DNA from: an uncultured Sphingomonadaceae bacterium
Lineage (GTDB): Bacteria; Pseudomonadota; Alphaproteobacteria; Sphingomonadales; Sphingomonadaceae
Direction of reading: 5' to 3'
Assembly: GCA_938003725.1 (NCBI GenBank)
Contig: CALKXX010000116.1
Coordinates: 1 to 26,855, forward strand
Length of the DNA stretch: 26,855 bases
Shown: piece after piece, positions 5,759 through 13,831 of the stretch
Layout: every line of letters starts with the position of its first letter
Numbering within the stretch: the stretch's first letter is position 1
The notes under the pieces: generated by a model
What the model was told of the DNA's origin: nothing
Seen by the model: only the letters and a program-made list of their open reading frames with translations
The model's database searches: none
Program-made: the position numbers and the translations under genes

Positions 5759-7747
5759 ATGAAAATCCGTTCAATATTTCTGATGCTGGAGCGATCGCAA
5801 AAGGCTCTGCTTTTACTATTTATCGCAGCGCTGGGATTGATTGAATTGCTATTGGCCGATCGAAAATATGGACTTTTTTCCGGGGGATTTGGACAATCGC
5901 AGGCCGTTGACGAAGTTGCTGAGAGGTTCATATTTTTTGCGGCATATTTAAGTTCTCTGTCATTTGCCCTTATATCCGCTTTTTGGATCATCTTGCGAAT
6001 ATCACGCGCAAAGACGTCGTGGGTGCCCGGCTTTAACTTGGTCCTGTTCGCTGGCGGGGTTTTCATATCGCTGCTTGCCCTGCAATATCAGCTACACAGT
6101 TATTTCAGCGATGCCGTCAGTTTTCAGTTGATGGCAAATCTGGGCGGAGGAAGCCTGTTGGATGCGATTATGTTCGCGGCCAATGAGGTGGCGGTAGGTT
6201 TGGCAGCTCTCGTTGTCGCAGTCTTGTCAGGTTGGATAATATTCAGGTTTCTGCGCAAACATTATCCCCCCTCTCTGGGCGGAGCCATGCCTCCCTATCT
6301 GGGTCGTTCCGCAATCGGGTTTTTTATCCTATGCCTTTTCTTCCTAGTACAAATACCGGGTTGGTCTGCGGACAGCTATAACGGCCTTAACCGAACATTG
6401 GCATGGAAATCCCTTTCGAGCGCGGCCAATAAGCTCACCGACTTTGATGGGGATGGGTATGGCATGGTTGCGCGCATGGCTGATGATGCACCTTTTGATT
6501 CATCCCGCCATCCGCTGGCGCTTGATATCCCGGGCAATGGAATTGACGAAGATGGGTTCGGCGGTGATCTTGCGTTGATACCGCTGCCGACCGCTCCGCC
6601 TAGCCAAGTCATAACTGGCGATAAGCCCAACCTCATTATCATCGTAATGGAGAGTGTCCGATATGATGTACTGGGCAAACGTGTAAATGGACAAGTGGTT
6701 GCGCCAAATCTCGAGGCGATTGCTGCCGAGGGCAGCTCAACCGTGCCGGCATTTAGCCATATTGGTTTTACAACCGCCTCGTTAAAATCACTCTTTACCG
6801 GAGACTTTCGACCAGGGAATGAAAGCCCTTCATTGTTTCGCGACCTGAAGCAGAGCGGCTATCAGATCGGCGTGTTTTCAGGCCAGCCGGAGGATTTCGG
6901 AGACATCTCAAAAACCGTAGGGATGGAGGAGAATGCCGATATCTTTGTGGATGGCACCGTGTTGAAGGATTTGCGTGCGTTCAGCAACGGTGCGCAGGGT
7001 TCCATCTTGATCGATGAGGGGTATATTCTGGACGCTTATGCGAAGAATTTTTCAGATCCTGAGAAATGGCAGAGGCCACAATTTCTGTACTTTAACTTTC
7101 AATCGCCGCACTTCCCCTATGCCCACGACAAGATCCCGGCTTCATTGGTCCCTCGCATGTTACCAAGGTCCGAAATTCGGGCGAAAAACGCGGAAGCATT
7201 GCGGGAGACATATTGGAATGCAGTGGCTTATGCCGACAAACGCTTAGGGGAACTGGTCTCGGATCTGAAAGAAAAGAAGCTATGGGAAAATACTATTGTC
7301 GTCGTCACCGGCGATCATGGCGAGGATTTGTTCGAAAAAGGCTTTCTTGGCCACGGACACATCATCAACAAACGGCAATATGGCACCTTTTTCGTGACCA
7401 ACAAAGCAGATGTCGACATTGCGGGACCCATTGGATTGCGAGACTATCGTCAGATGATCCTGAGCTTGATGGATGACAAGCCGGTTAAATCCGAAGGCGG
7501 TCCAGTATTGATGATTGTTGGCGAACTGGACGAACCGACGCAGATCGGCATGGCGCAAAGTGGTGACCGGATTACGACTTTGCGACTGGACACCGGAGAA
7601 GCCTGTCTGGTCGAAAAAGGACTATGCAATGATATAGCCCGCCTCAAAGGCGATGCCAAAAGTCGGGCGGATTTACTGGTTCGCCTTTGGGGTAGTCAAA
7701 GATGGCAATCGAGGGCTGTTAAAGCACCAAGTCCGTACCAGCGATAG
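5759..7747 (+). CDS. Membrane-anchored sulfatase / phosphoglycerol transferase-type enzyme
   Basis: A 662-residue inner-membrane protein of the alkaline phosphatase/sulfatase superfamily. Five hydrophobic segments (about 16-34, 57-80, 88-109, 134-165, 184-203) precede a periplasmic catalytic domain from about 289. Metal and active-site elements are visible: NLIIIVMESVRYD (291-303, Glu298), the nucleophile region FTTASLKSLFTG (337-348, Thr), GDHGED (518-523) and GHGH (531-534). This Thr-based layout is typical of LTA-synthase and phosphoethanolamine-transferase relatives rather than Cys/Ser sulfatases. Between membrane and catalytic parts sits a DFDGDGYG...NGIDEDG segment (228-266), a calcium-type metal motif. 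The ATG at 5759 has only a weak ribosome binding site. The substrate cannot be told; surface glycan or lipid modification fits the neighbourhood. Confidence 0.82.
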   Translation: MKIRSIFLMLERSQKALLLLFIAALGLIELLLADRKYGLFSGGFGQSQAVDEVAERFIFFAAYLSSLSFALISAFWIILRISRAKTSWVPGFNLVLFAGGVFISLLALQYQLHSYFSDAVSFQLMANLGGGSLLDAIMFAANEVAVGLAALVVAVLSGWIIFRFLRKHYPPSLGGAMPPYLGRSAIGFFILCLFFLVQIPGWSADSYNGLNRTLAWKSLSSAANKLTDFDGDGYGMVARMADDAPFDSSRHPLALDIPGNGIDEDGFGGDLALIPLPTAPPSQVITGDKPNLIIIVMESVRYDVLGKRVNGQVVAPNLEAIAAEGSSTVPAFSHIGFTTASLKSLFTGDFRPGNESPSLFRDLKQSGYQIGVFSGQPEDFGDISKTVGMEENADIFVDGTVLKDLRAFSNGAQGSILIDEGYILDAYAKNFSDPEKWQRPQFLYFNFQSPHFPYAHDKIPASLVPRMLPRSEIRAKNAEALRETYWNAVAYADKRLGELVSDLKEKKLWENTIVVVTGDHGEDLFEKGFLGHGHIINKRQYGTFFVTNKADVDIAGPIGLRDYRQMILSLMDDKPVKSEGGPVLMIVGELDEPTQIGMAQSGDRITTLRLDTGEACLVEKGLCNDIARLKGDAKSRADLLVRLWGSQRWQSRAVKAPSPYQR

Positions 7748-8168
7748 TCAATTGACCATCCAGTCTTATCCAAAAATCAAACGAACCATGTCCGTTTGTA
7801 TCACCCATCAAATAGATGTTGCTGGCGATATGTTTATAGCGCAGTTCGCCAGCACGGCCAGAAAACGCGGTCGTCCCGATGAAAGTACATGGCCGACTTT
7901 GTCAGACTTATGGATAAGGTCGGGGAATTGCCTGCTGCTGCGGCAATAGCTTTACCGGTGCGAGCGGACAGCCTCTGTGCCCGCCGCATTGGTGGGTGTG
8001 ACATATGTCACAGTTTATCGATGCATGACCCCTATTGGCCTATATATATGTAAACTTTTCTAACAATTGCGGATCTTGGTTAACCTGAATTGACTTTAAC
8101 GGCCTGTGCAACTAGTGCAAACCTATCTCATTATAAATATCGGCGTAGTTTCGAGGAGTAGTTTAAAA
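7748..8168. other. 421-bp intergenic region upstream of the PEP-CTERM gene
   Basis: No gene is supported here. An open frame runs across the end of the sulfatase gene but has no family resemblance. The notable element is a perfect CRP-type palindrome at 7997-8012. An AT-rich stretch (8039-8065) and GGTTAACC (8078-8085) lie between it and the start codon at 8169, so a promoter and a long leader are likely within the last 150 bp. Confidence 0.6.
7997..8012. promoter_or_regulatory. CRP-type operator TGTGA-N6-TCACA
   Basis: TGTGACATATGTCACA is a perfect 16-bp palindrome and matches the canonical CRP/FNR-superfamily (CRP branch) site exactly. It is 157 bp upstream of the PEP-CTERM start codon at 8169 and 250 bp past the sulfatase stop. 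Control of the PEP-CTERM gene by a cAMP-CRP-like regulator is inferred from position only. Confidence 0.65.
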
Positions 8169-8861
8169 ATGACAAATATTCTCAAGTCCTTAACAGGCAT
8201 TTCAGTTTTGGCAGCTGCGGCGGTTTCGGCCCCTGCAAGCGCGGCCACCACGCTTCTTGATTTTGACGGCGCCTGTGACGGCCCTTGCACTGACGGGCAA
8301 TTGATCAGCGATAGCTATGGCGACAGCGCACTGGCAGACGTCAGCTACCGTTCGATTACTGCGGATAGCGGAGAGACGTTTGAAGGACTTCGTTATTGGG
8401 AAGGCGGTTACGCCGATCTGAGCGGTGTTGTTTATGGCGGCACTAACGGTGTTAATTTCATTGCTGAAATCGCATTCACGCCAACCGCAGGCAACGAGAT
8501 TTCTTTGGATAGCTTGGTGACCGCTAGCTATCTTGGCCGTGTGACATCATCCCCGTTTGAAATTTTCAGCGGCAGTGGAGATCTTTTGCTGAGCACGGTG
8601 TTGCCGACCCCTGGAACCGGAGCAGGGCATGGTTTTGATACCTCTGCGTTGGGTTACCGCGCGGATGGCTATATCCTGCGCTTCGGGCCAGATTCATACA
8701 ATGTCGGCGTGGACAATGTTGAATTCTCTGCACGTGCGATTGGCGGTGGCGGTGTTCCGGAACCAGCGACTTGGGGCATGTTGATTATTGGCTTTGGTGC
8801 TATCGGATCTTCGCTGCGTAGTTCCAAGCGCCGCAAGAAAATGGCACTTGCTGCTGCGTAA
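8169..8861 (+). CDS. PEP-CTERM sorting domain protein (exosortase substrate)
   Basis: A 230-residue exported protein. Residues 1-25 form a signal peptide (MTNILKSLTG then a hydrophobic Ala-rich core, cleavage after APASA). The body is beta-rich with no recognised enzyme motif and contains two early cysteines (DGACDGPCTDG). The C-terminus is a complete PEP-CTERM signal: VPEPATW (196-202), a hydrophobic helix MLIIGFGAIG and the basic cluster RSSKRRKK. This is the sphingomonad form of the motif. The exosortase encoded at 15407-16282 is the obvious processing enzyme. I chose ATG 8169 over an upstream in-frame GTG because GAGGAG lies 10 nt before it and the signal peptide begins there. A strong terminator follows the gene, so it is probably monocistronic. 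Confidence 0.9.
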   Translation: MTNILKSLTGISVLAAAAVSAPASAATTLLDFDGACDGPCTDGQLISDSYGDSALADVSYRSITADSGETFEGLRYWEGGYADLSGVVYGGTNGVNFIAEIAFTPTAGNEISLDSLVTASYLGRVTSSPFEIFSGSGDLLLSTVLPTPGTGAGHGFDTSALGYRADGYILRFGPDSYNVGVDNVEFSARAIGGGGVPEPATWGMLIIGFGAIGSSLRSSKRRKKMALAAA

Positions 8862-8886
8862 AATATATTCCATCTGATGGATAAAG

Positions 8887-8914
8887 AACCCGTTGGTTTT
8901 CCAGCGGGTTTTTT
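8887..8914 (+). terminator. Rho-independent terminator after the PEP-CTERM gene
   Basis: AACCCGTTGG pairs with CCAGCGGGTT (10 bp with one T-G wobble) across a TTTT loop, and the right arm runs into a further TTTT. It lies 25 bp past the stop codon at 8861. Confidence 0.85.
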
Positions 8915-9028
8915 ATTGGGTGGGCGGCGCGCAAACTGCCGGCGCATGAATGATCACTCGGCCCAGAAATTAACCAATTCTAAACGTCGCTGCCATAATT
9001 CTGTTCAATAACCGCAAAGGAACATGAT

Positions 9029-9325
9029 ATGGCCAACGCAGAGCGCATTGAAAATTGGGATTTGGACGATGCCCCGGATGCTCCGGCCGAACCGGAACGG
9101 TCTTTGTCGGTTGATGCTGGTTCTGAATTTTCCGAAGTCGGAGGGCCTGTTGGTGCGATGCACCAACGTCTTGCGACTGAATTGGGCATTGAGTCTGCCG
9201 CTGAACCGGCCTGGCACTATAAGTTAACTGTGCCCGAAACGGCGCTTCGCCACACTTCGCGCATTTCTGGAATTGTAGCCTTAGGGCTTGGGTTCGTAGG
9301 TACGACCGCGCTCTTACTCAGCTAG
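9029..9325 (+). CDS. Small protein with C-terminal membrane segment
   Basis: A 98-residue protein of no family I recognise. It has an acidic, Pro/Ala/Glu-rich N-terminal half (DLDDAPDAPAEPERS), then a stretch HQRLATELGIESAAEPAWHYKLTVPETALRHT, and a C-terminal hydrophobic segment (about 79-97, ISGIVALGLGFVGTTALLLS) that would anchor it in a membrane with the N-terminus probably cytoplasmic. ATG 9029 is preceded by AAAGGA at 8 nt; an ATG at 9024 is in another frame. It is not obviously in an operon, lying after a terminator and facing the beta-helix gene end to end with a gap of 19 bp. Confidence 0.7.
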   Translation: MANAERIENWDLDDAPDAPAEPERSLSVDAGSEFSEVGGPVGAMHQRLATELGIESAAEPAWHYKLTVPETALRHTSRISGIVALGLGFVGTTALLLS

Positions 9326-9344
9326 ATGCCAGCGGACAATTTAA

Positions 9345-10511
9345 TCACTCTGCAGACAGGGAGGTCAGAAGAGCACTTTGCTCTTCCGGCTTCAGACCCT
9401 TGGACAGCAACCATGTCCTGATATGCCGGGCGACGTCTTTGTCATTTGGTTCTGTAACGATATTTCCAGTTTCGGTGATACGCTCGTTGTTACGGCTGAC
9501 ATAGGCCATCGCTTTATTGTTCGACAGGCGCACATCTTTGCCATTGTCCAGCCGGATCCAGGATTTCCGTCCGGGAAATGCCAGAACTTCATTGTCGGCA
9601 ATCACACCGCCATGAAGTCCGTTTACGGCGATGCCATTGTACAGACTCCCGATGACCAGATTACCCCTGATCTCCAAATTTTCAAAAGGTAGTTTTTCAT
9701 GGGTGTCGCGCACGAAAACTCCCTGCGTTGGTGCCCCTTTTCCGCGAACGACCAGGTTGTCCCGAATGATAATGTCCCGGGCAGCGGTCTTTTGGTGCGT
9801 CGACCATAGTTGAATGCCGTCCGGATGATCGCCGGGTGCTGGCCTGAAATGTGCGAATATGTTATTGGCGATAACTGCTTGAGATACCCCTCCGCCGCGC
9901 ACGCCATCGGTTTGCATTTCGGTGAACTCATTCCCGGTGATCTGTGCGTTTATAAGGTTCAGCATCGCGATCCCATGCCGATATAGTGAGAAGACGGAAT
10001 CGGAAAATTCTACATTACTGCTATCGCGTAACATCACCGCAGAGATGGTGCGCCGTTGGTAAGCAGCAACAGAGCCGGTAAAAGAAAGGTTATTCAGTTT
10101 GATATTCGCGCTGTTGATCACCAAAAGTTTGTAGCGCATTTTTTCGGCAGCTGGCCCTGCAAAGGCAATGCCTCGCAGCGTCAAGCCTTTCGCATTGCTC
10201 AACACTAGTCCGTCAAACTGTGCCGGATCTTCCGGATTCGCGGATTGAATAATGACTTGTCCGCCTTCCACCTGTGTTTTCAATTCAGTAACAGGATAGG
10301 TTCCCGGCAGAACTTTTATGACGTCCCCGTTTTCCGCAATTTCCAGGGCCGATTTAAGATCCTTGATCGACGAAATGGCATCAAAAGAGGCTTTACGTGC
10401 GGCATTGGATTTTGCCGGGTCCGAAGAAAAGGGCAAAGTGAGCGCCATCACCGCCACCAATGCGATAGTGATAAGAACAGTTATGAGCCAGTGGCCAACT
10501 TTCATGATCAA
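9345..10511 (-). CDS. Right-handed parallel beta-helix protein
   Basis: A 388-residue exported protein. The N-terminus has a signal peptide or anchor (residues about 6-28). After SFDAISSIKDLKSALEIAENGDVIKVLPGTY, which is the typical first strand of pectate-lyase and chondroitinase-B-like helices, come repeated rungs with I.NN.F, I.GN, I.DN and L.NN patterns (about 120-345). Such proteins bind or cleave uronate-containing polysaccharides; no catalytic residues can be assigned with confidence. AGGAG lies 6 nt before TTG 10511 and 12 nt before ATG 10505; the two starts differ by two codons. It is 49 bp downstream of the flippase remnant on the same strand and inside the exopolysaccharide locus, suggesting periplasmic trimming or modification of the polymer. 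Confidence 0.82.
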   Translation of the reverse strand: MIMKVGHWLITVLITIALVAVMALTLPFSSDPAKSNAARKASFDAISSIKDLKSALEIAENGDVIKVLPGTYPVTELKTQVEGGQVIIQSANPEDPAQFDGLVLSNAKGLTLRGIAFAGPAAEKMRYKLLVINSANIKLNNLSFTGSVAAYQRRTISAVMLRDSSNVEFSDSVFSLYRHGIAMLNLINAQITGNEFTEMQTDGVRGGGVSQAVIANNIFAHFRPAPGDHPDGIQLWSTHQKTAARDIIIRDNLVVRGKGAPTQGVFVRDTHEKLPFENLEIRGNLVIGSLYNGIAVNGLHGGVIADNEVLAFPGRKSWIRLDNGKDVRLSNNKAMAYVSRNNERITETGNIVTEPNDKDVARHIRTWLLSKGLKPEEQSALLTSLSAE

Positions 10512-10560
10512 GTGTATCTCCTAATGGTGGCAAAGTCGAATAAGGCGCTTCCGAAATAGT

Positions 10561-10872
10561 TCATTTCGATGCAGCTTGCGAGGGCGGTACATAGCTGCCC
10601 GTAAGAATGTTGATGCCTACTAACCGATAAACCGCATAAAAGCTGGCCAAATTTCGTCCGATCAACAAAGCCGAGATAGCAATGGCGACACCGCCCACGG
10701 CGACAATCGACAGAAACATCGCGGTTTGGGTCACAAGCGCATATTGCCCATTCGCCACTGGTCCCATTTCCCGGCCAATATAGAATGTAATACCGAAGCC
10801 GGCGAGGATCGACAGGCCGCGAATACCGATCGAGCCAAGCGAATCGATATGTTTAATCAGATATTTAAACAT
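10561..10872 (-). pseudogene. Remnant of a polysaccharide (O-antigen type) flippase
   Basis: The first 60 or so residues read like the N-terminus of a Wzx-type flippase: two membrane helices with IRGLSILAGFGITFYIGREMGPVANGQYALVTQTAMFLSIVAVGG. A normal flippase has 400-500 residues and 12-14 helices, but this frame stops after 103. The remaining 40 residues (ISALLIGRNLASFYAVYRLVG...) look like the last helix and tail of such a protein, so an in-frame internal deletion is a reasonable explanation. The start ATG has no clear ribosome binding site. A functional two- or three-helix protein cannot be excluded. If it is dead, the exopolysaccharide must use a flippase encoded elsewhere. Confidence 0.6.
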
Positions 10873-11104
10873 GTTGATCGGTTCATAACGGCAAAAGCCG
10901 GAAACATCATATAATATTGGCGCTGCACCTTTATTTTCCAGTCAAATTTGGCGCCGTGTCCGCTATGTTAATATAGTTGCCAAATCTTTCCATAAATGGA
11001 ACAATCGGGCTATTCTGCAGCTTTAGAATTTGACACTGCTATAGGCCGCCATATAGCAGCATTGCATGAATCGATGGGTCGGATAACAATCCGGGGGAAA
11101 GACG
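10873..11104. other. Divergent intergenic region with a stem-loop
   Basis: This 232-bp gap lies between the minus-strand flippase remnant and the plus-strand XrtV accessory gene, and must hold the promoter of the plus operon. It carries the perfect inverted repeat CTGCTATA-N8-TATAGCAG at 11036-11059, ending 45 bp before the TTG start. It holds no gene that I can support. Confidence 0.55.
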
Positions 11105-11344
11105 TTGGAAACACTATATGACTGGCTGACGATCATGGTCTTCGCGGGCCTGATCACCCTGTTCCTACAGCGTTCCTCTATGGATGAGCCGCCCGATACA
11201 ATTTGGCAATATATGCCTCCATCGATATTCTGCGCGATTGCGAACTATGTCGGCAATGAGGGCTATGGCTGGCTCTCCATAGCTATATTGGTTGTGGTGG
11301 CCGTCTATGTCCATTTTGTATTGAAACCGTTTCAAAAAAGCTAG
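11105..11344 (+). CDS. XrtV sorting system accessory protein
   Basis: A 79-residue membrane protein with two hydrophobic helices (about 8-22 and 56-72) and the central region IWQYMPPSIFCAIANYVGNEGYG. The start LETLYDWLTIMVFAGLITLFLQR and the QY.PP...CA.ANY.GNEG motif match the small accessory protein found with exosortase V in sphingomonads, as far as I recall that family. Its function is not established. The TTG start has GGGGGA 6 nt upstream. It is the first gene of a plus-strand operon and its stop is followed within 3 nt by the acyltransferase start. Presence of exosortase V in the same window supports the call. Confidence 0.75.
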   Translation: METLYDWLTIMVFAGLITLFLQRSSMDEPPDTIWQYMPPSIFCAIANYVGNEGYGWLSIAILVVVAVYVHFVLKPFQKS

Positions 11345-11347
11345 ATA

Positions 11348-12457
11348 TTGACCACTTCGCAAACGCCCTTGGTGAATTCGGCTGAGGGCATTGTTCCTCG
11401 GTCCCGGCAAAAGTTTTTGCTGGTCGAAGTGGCGCGCGGTTTGGCGGCTCTGGCGGTCGTATTCTTTCACAGCAATGCCAGCGCAGATGAATATGGTGGC
11501 CCGTATTTTCAATGGATGGCGACGCTCGAACACGGCGTCGACTTTTTCTTCGTGTTATCGGGTTTCATAATATTAACCGCCCATCGACAGGATATAGGGA
11601 ACCGAACTGCGGTCGCGGATTATCTGAAGAAGCGTGCGATCCGGTTGCTGCCGTTATTGTGGCTTGTTGTGGCGGGCTATACGGCACTTCGATATTTTGG
11701 CGGAGGCGCCGTCTATGCAGAACAGATATTCCGTTCGCTTTTCCCCTATCCCTCATTGCAACCTGCATCTCCAATGGTTGTTTGGACGTTGCGGCATGAA
11801 ATTGTCTTCTATCTACTTTTTGTAGCACTTATCTACTCCCGGACATTAGGTTTATGGATATTTGCGCTGTGGACTGGCGCTGCGCTTGTGCAACTGGTCC
11901 TTAGCCTGTTTGGACTCGCGATTGGCGGAATATGGTCGTTTTGGCTATCAAGCTATACGCTCGACTTTGCGCTCGGGATGGGCATTGCCTATCTACACGG
12001 GCGCCGGCAATTCGGCCAATCCGCGCTGCCACTATTAGCCGGTATCTTGCTGTTAGTAGGAAGTCTGTTGACCATGGAATATGCCGGCTTTGGCAGATTG
12101 GGAGAGACAGACTATGTTTCTCCGGCTGCAACAGTGGGCACATTATTTCTGGGGCTTATTTTCGCAATCATTTTGCATGGCTTGCTCCGCCTTGAGGGCC
12201 GTTTTACAGCGCCAAGTTATCTGGTGTCGCTTGGATCAGCATCCTATGCAATTTACTTGGTCCATACGCCGCTCAACAGTATATTGCAGAGATTGGTGAC
12301 TTATTTGCCGGATCAAGCTATTGCGCTTGGCGGAGGCCACATATTTTTGATTGTTTTTGGCGTTGTCGGGGGTTTTGTGATCTATTTCACATATGAGCGC
12401 CCGGTAGGAATATATTTGAAGACAAAGTTGGTGAAGAAAAAATTGGCAACTGAGTAA
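11348..12457 (+). CDS. Membrane acyltransferase (acyltransferase 3 / OafA family)
   Basis: A 369-residue inner-membrane protein that would transfer an acyl group (acetyl or succinyl) to a polysaccharide or its lipid-linked precursor. The family signature is visible: VEVARGLAALAVVFFHSN (27-43, with the catalytic-region His41), HGVDFFFVLSGFII, the Arg-rich loop YLKKRAIRLLPLLW, and VVWTLRHEIVFYLLF with the conserved Glu. About ten hydrophobic segments follow. The likely start is TTG 11348, only 3 nt after the previous stop; in-frame TTG 11369 and GTG 11372 are alternatives, and none has a strong ribosome binding site. Its place in an exopolysaccharide operon suggests decoration of the repeat unit. 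Confidence 0.88.
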   Translation: MTTSQTPLVNSAEGIVPRSRQKFLLVEVARGLAALAVVFFHSNASADEYGGPYFQWMATLEHGVDFFFVLSGFIILTAHRQDIGNRTAVADYLKKRAIRLLPLLWLVVAGYTALRYFGGGAVYAEQIFRSLFPYPSLQPASPMVVWTLRHEIVFYLLFVALIYSRTLGLWIFALWTGAALVQLVLSLFGLAIGGIWSFWLSSYTLDFALGMGIAYLHGRRQFGQSALPLLAGILLLVGSLLTMEYAGFGRLGETDYVSPAATVGTLFLGLIFAIILHGLLRLEGRFTAPSYLVSLGSASYAIYLVHTPLNSILQRLVTYLPDQAIALGGGHIFLIVFGVVGGFVIYFTYERPVGIYLKTKLVKKKLATE

Positions 12458-12541
12458 ACTCGAAATCTGGTTTTGTTCCAGCAAGTTGCTATATTGAACA
12501 TTCGGATCCGGTCGATGATAGGCCAGATCGAAGGAGTGCAT

Positions 12542-13822
12542 GTGAATTGGATTTCAAAACTGTTTCGCCGGTCGGACGAACAGGAATATCTGTATGAAGA
12601 AGCTCCAGCAGTCGCGCAACCTGCACGCCGAGCGCACATAGATGATGCAGAGATAAATCTACCACGTTTCAAGAATATGGTTGGTGGGATCGATGGCGGA
12701 CACCACAAGACCGATGCCGAACGGGTTCGCGCGAAGTTGCGTGATGCCTTTACCCCCTCTCATCCGGTCACTGATGTTCGTATGTTTGCCGGTCGGGAAG
12801 ACCTGCTGTTGACGCTGATAAGAGCGATTGAAGATCAACGCCTCCATGCCGTGATTTACGGAGATCGCGGTATCGGAAAGACCTCGATGCTGCATGTTTT
12901 GACGCAGTTGGCCAAGGAGGCACAATATACCGTGCGTTACGCCTCGTGCGGCGTGGGTACTGAGTTTAGCGAAATATTTCGTGCGGTAGCTGCGGATATC
13001 TCGCTTTTATATCACGAAGATTATGATCCTACGGACCCAGCGATTGAGCATGGCGGTACGCTAGCTGATAAATTACCGGAAGGGCGATTGTCGGTTGCGC
13101 AGATGACCGATTTGCTGAGCAAGATTCATGGTACGCGTATCTTGATTATCTTAGACGAATTTGATCGTGCGGATTCAGCGCAATTCCGTCAGCAAGTTGC
13201 AGAGCTAATCAAAAACCTCTCCGATCGATCAATTGCTGTGCAAATGGTGATTGCCGGTGTGGCCTCTAACCTCACCGAATTAATTGCACATATTCCATCG
13301 ATACGGCGCAACATCATGGGTCTGCCCATCGATGTGATGAATGCCGACGAAATCGAGGAGTTGGTCAAGAATGGTGAGTGGGCCAGCGGCTTGAAATTTC
13401 AGCCCAAAGCAATTGAGAACATCATCGAGCTATCAAACGGATCGCCTTATCTCGCCAGTTTGTTGGGGCAGCATGCTGGATTGGCGGCCACTCAGCGCGA
13501 TGCGATACGTGTGAATGCAGAAGATATTAAATCAGCCGTAAGACAGGCGCTTGACGAAGTGCGTCTTCGCATTGCTCCGCATCATGTGGCACTCGTCGAC
13601 AAAGCGGCCACCAGTGGAAGCTTTGGTGCCCTATCCGCTATGGCAGCGAGATCAATGGCAAATGCCGGACAGATCCTGGAAGAGGATTTTGACGGGCATT
13701 TTGATGATTTCAGTGAGTTTATAATGCCGATTACCGACAGCGCGAATGGAGCTTATTGTTTCAGGGAAGATGGTGTCGTGCCTTATGTTTGGCTGCGTTC
13801 CAACGCTCCTAAATCCAGATAG
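12542..13822 (+). CDS. AAA+/STAND-type ATPase of the exopolysaccharide locus
   Basis: A 426-residue cytoplasmic ATPase resembling the ORC/Cdc6-like ATPase_2 group. After an N-terminal region (about 1-75) rich in charged residues comes FAGREDLLLTLIRAIED, which is how such proteins open their nucleotide domain. Walker A is GDRGIGKT (107-114), Walker B is ILIILDEFD (200-208), and a sensor-1-like strand QMVIAGVA follows. The C-terminal part (about 300-426) is alpha-helical, as in winged-helix lids. GTG 12542 is chosen because AAGGAG (12531-12536) lies 5 nt before it; frames opening upstream lack such a site. It sits between acyltransferase and glycosyltransferase genes. A regulatory or assembly role in polymer production is inference; it is not the ExeA-like ATPase of XrtA loci. 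Confidence 0.75.
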   Translation: MNWISKLFRRSDEQEYLYEEAPAVAQPARRAHIDDAEINLPRFKNMVGGIDGGHHKTDAERVRAKLRDAFTPSHPVTDVRMFAGREDLLLTLIRAIEDQRLHAVIYGDRGIGKTSMLHVLTQLAKEAQYTVRYASCGVGTEFSEIFRAVAADISLLYHEDYDPTDPAIEHGGTLADKLPEGRLSVAQMTDLLSKIHGTRILIILDEFDRADSAQFRQQVAELIKNLSDRSIAVQMVIAGVASNLTELIAHIPSIRRNIMGLPIDVMNADEIEELVKNGEWASGLKFQPKAIENIIELSNGSPYLASLLGQHAGLAATQRDAIRVNAEDIKSAVRQALDEVRLRIAPHHVALVDKAATSGSFGALSAMAARSMANAGQILEEDFDGHFDDFSEFIMPITDSANGAYCFREDGVVPYVWLRSNAPKSR

Positions 13823-13831
13823 ATTTGTCCG

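Noticed and set aside
7653..7949. 98-codon open frame overlapping the end of the sulfatase gene and running into the gap
   Set aside because: It overlaps the sulfatase in another frame, shows no family resemblance and has no ribosome binding site; it is probably chance.
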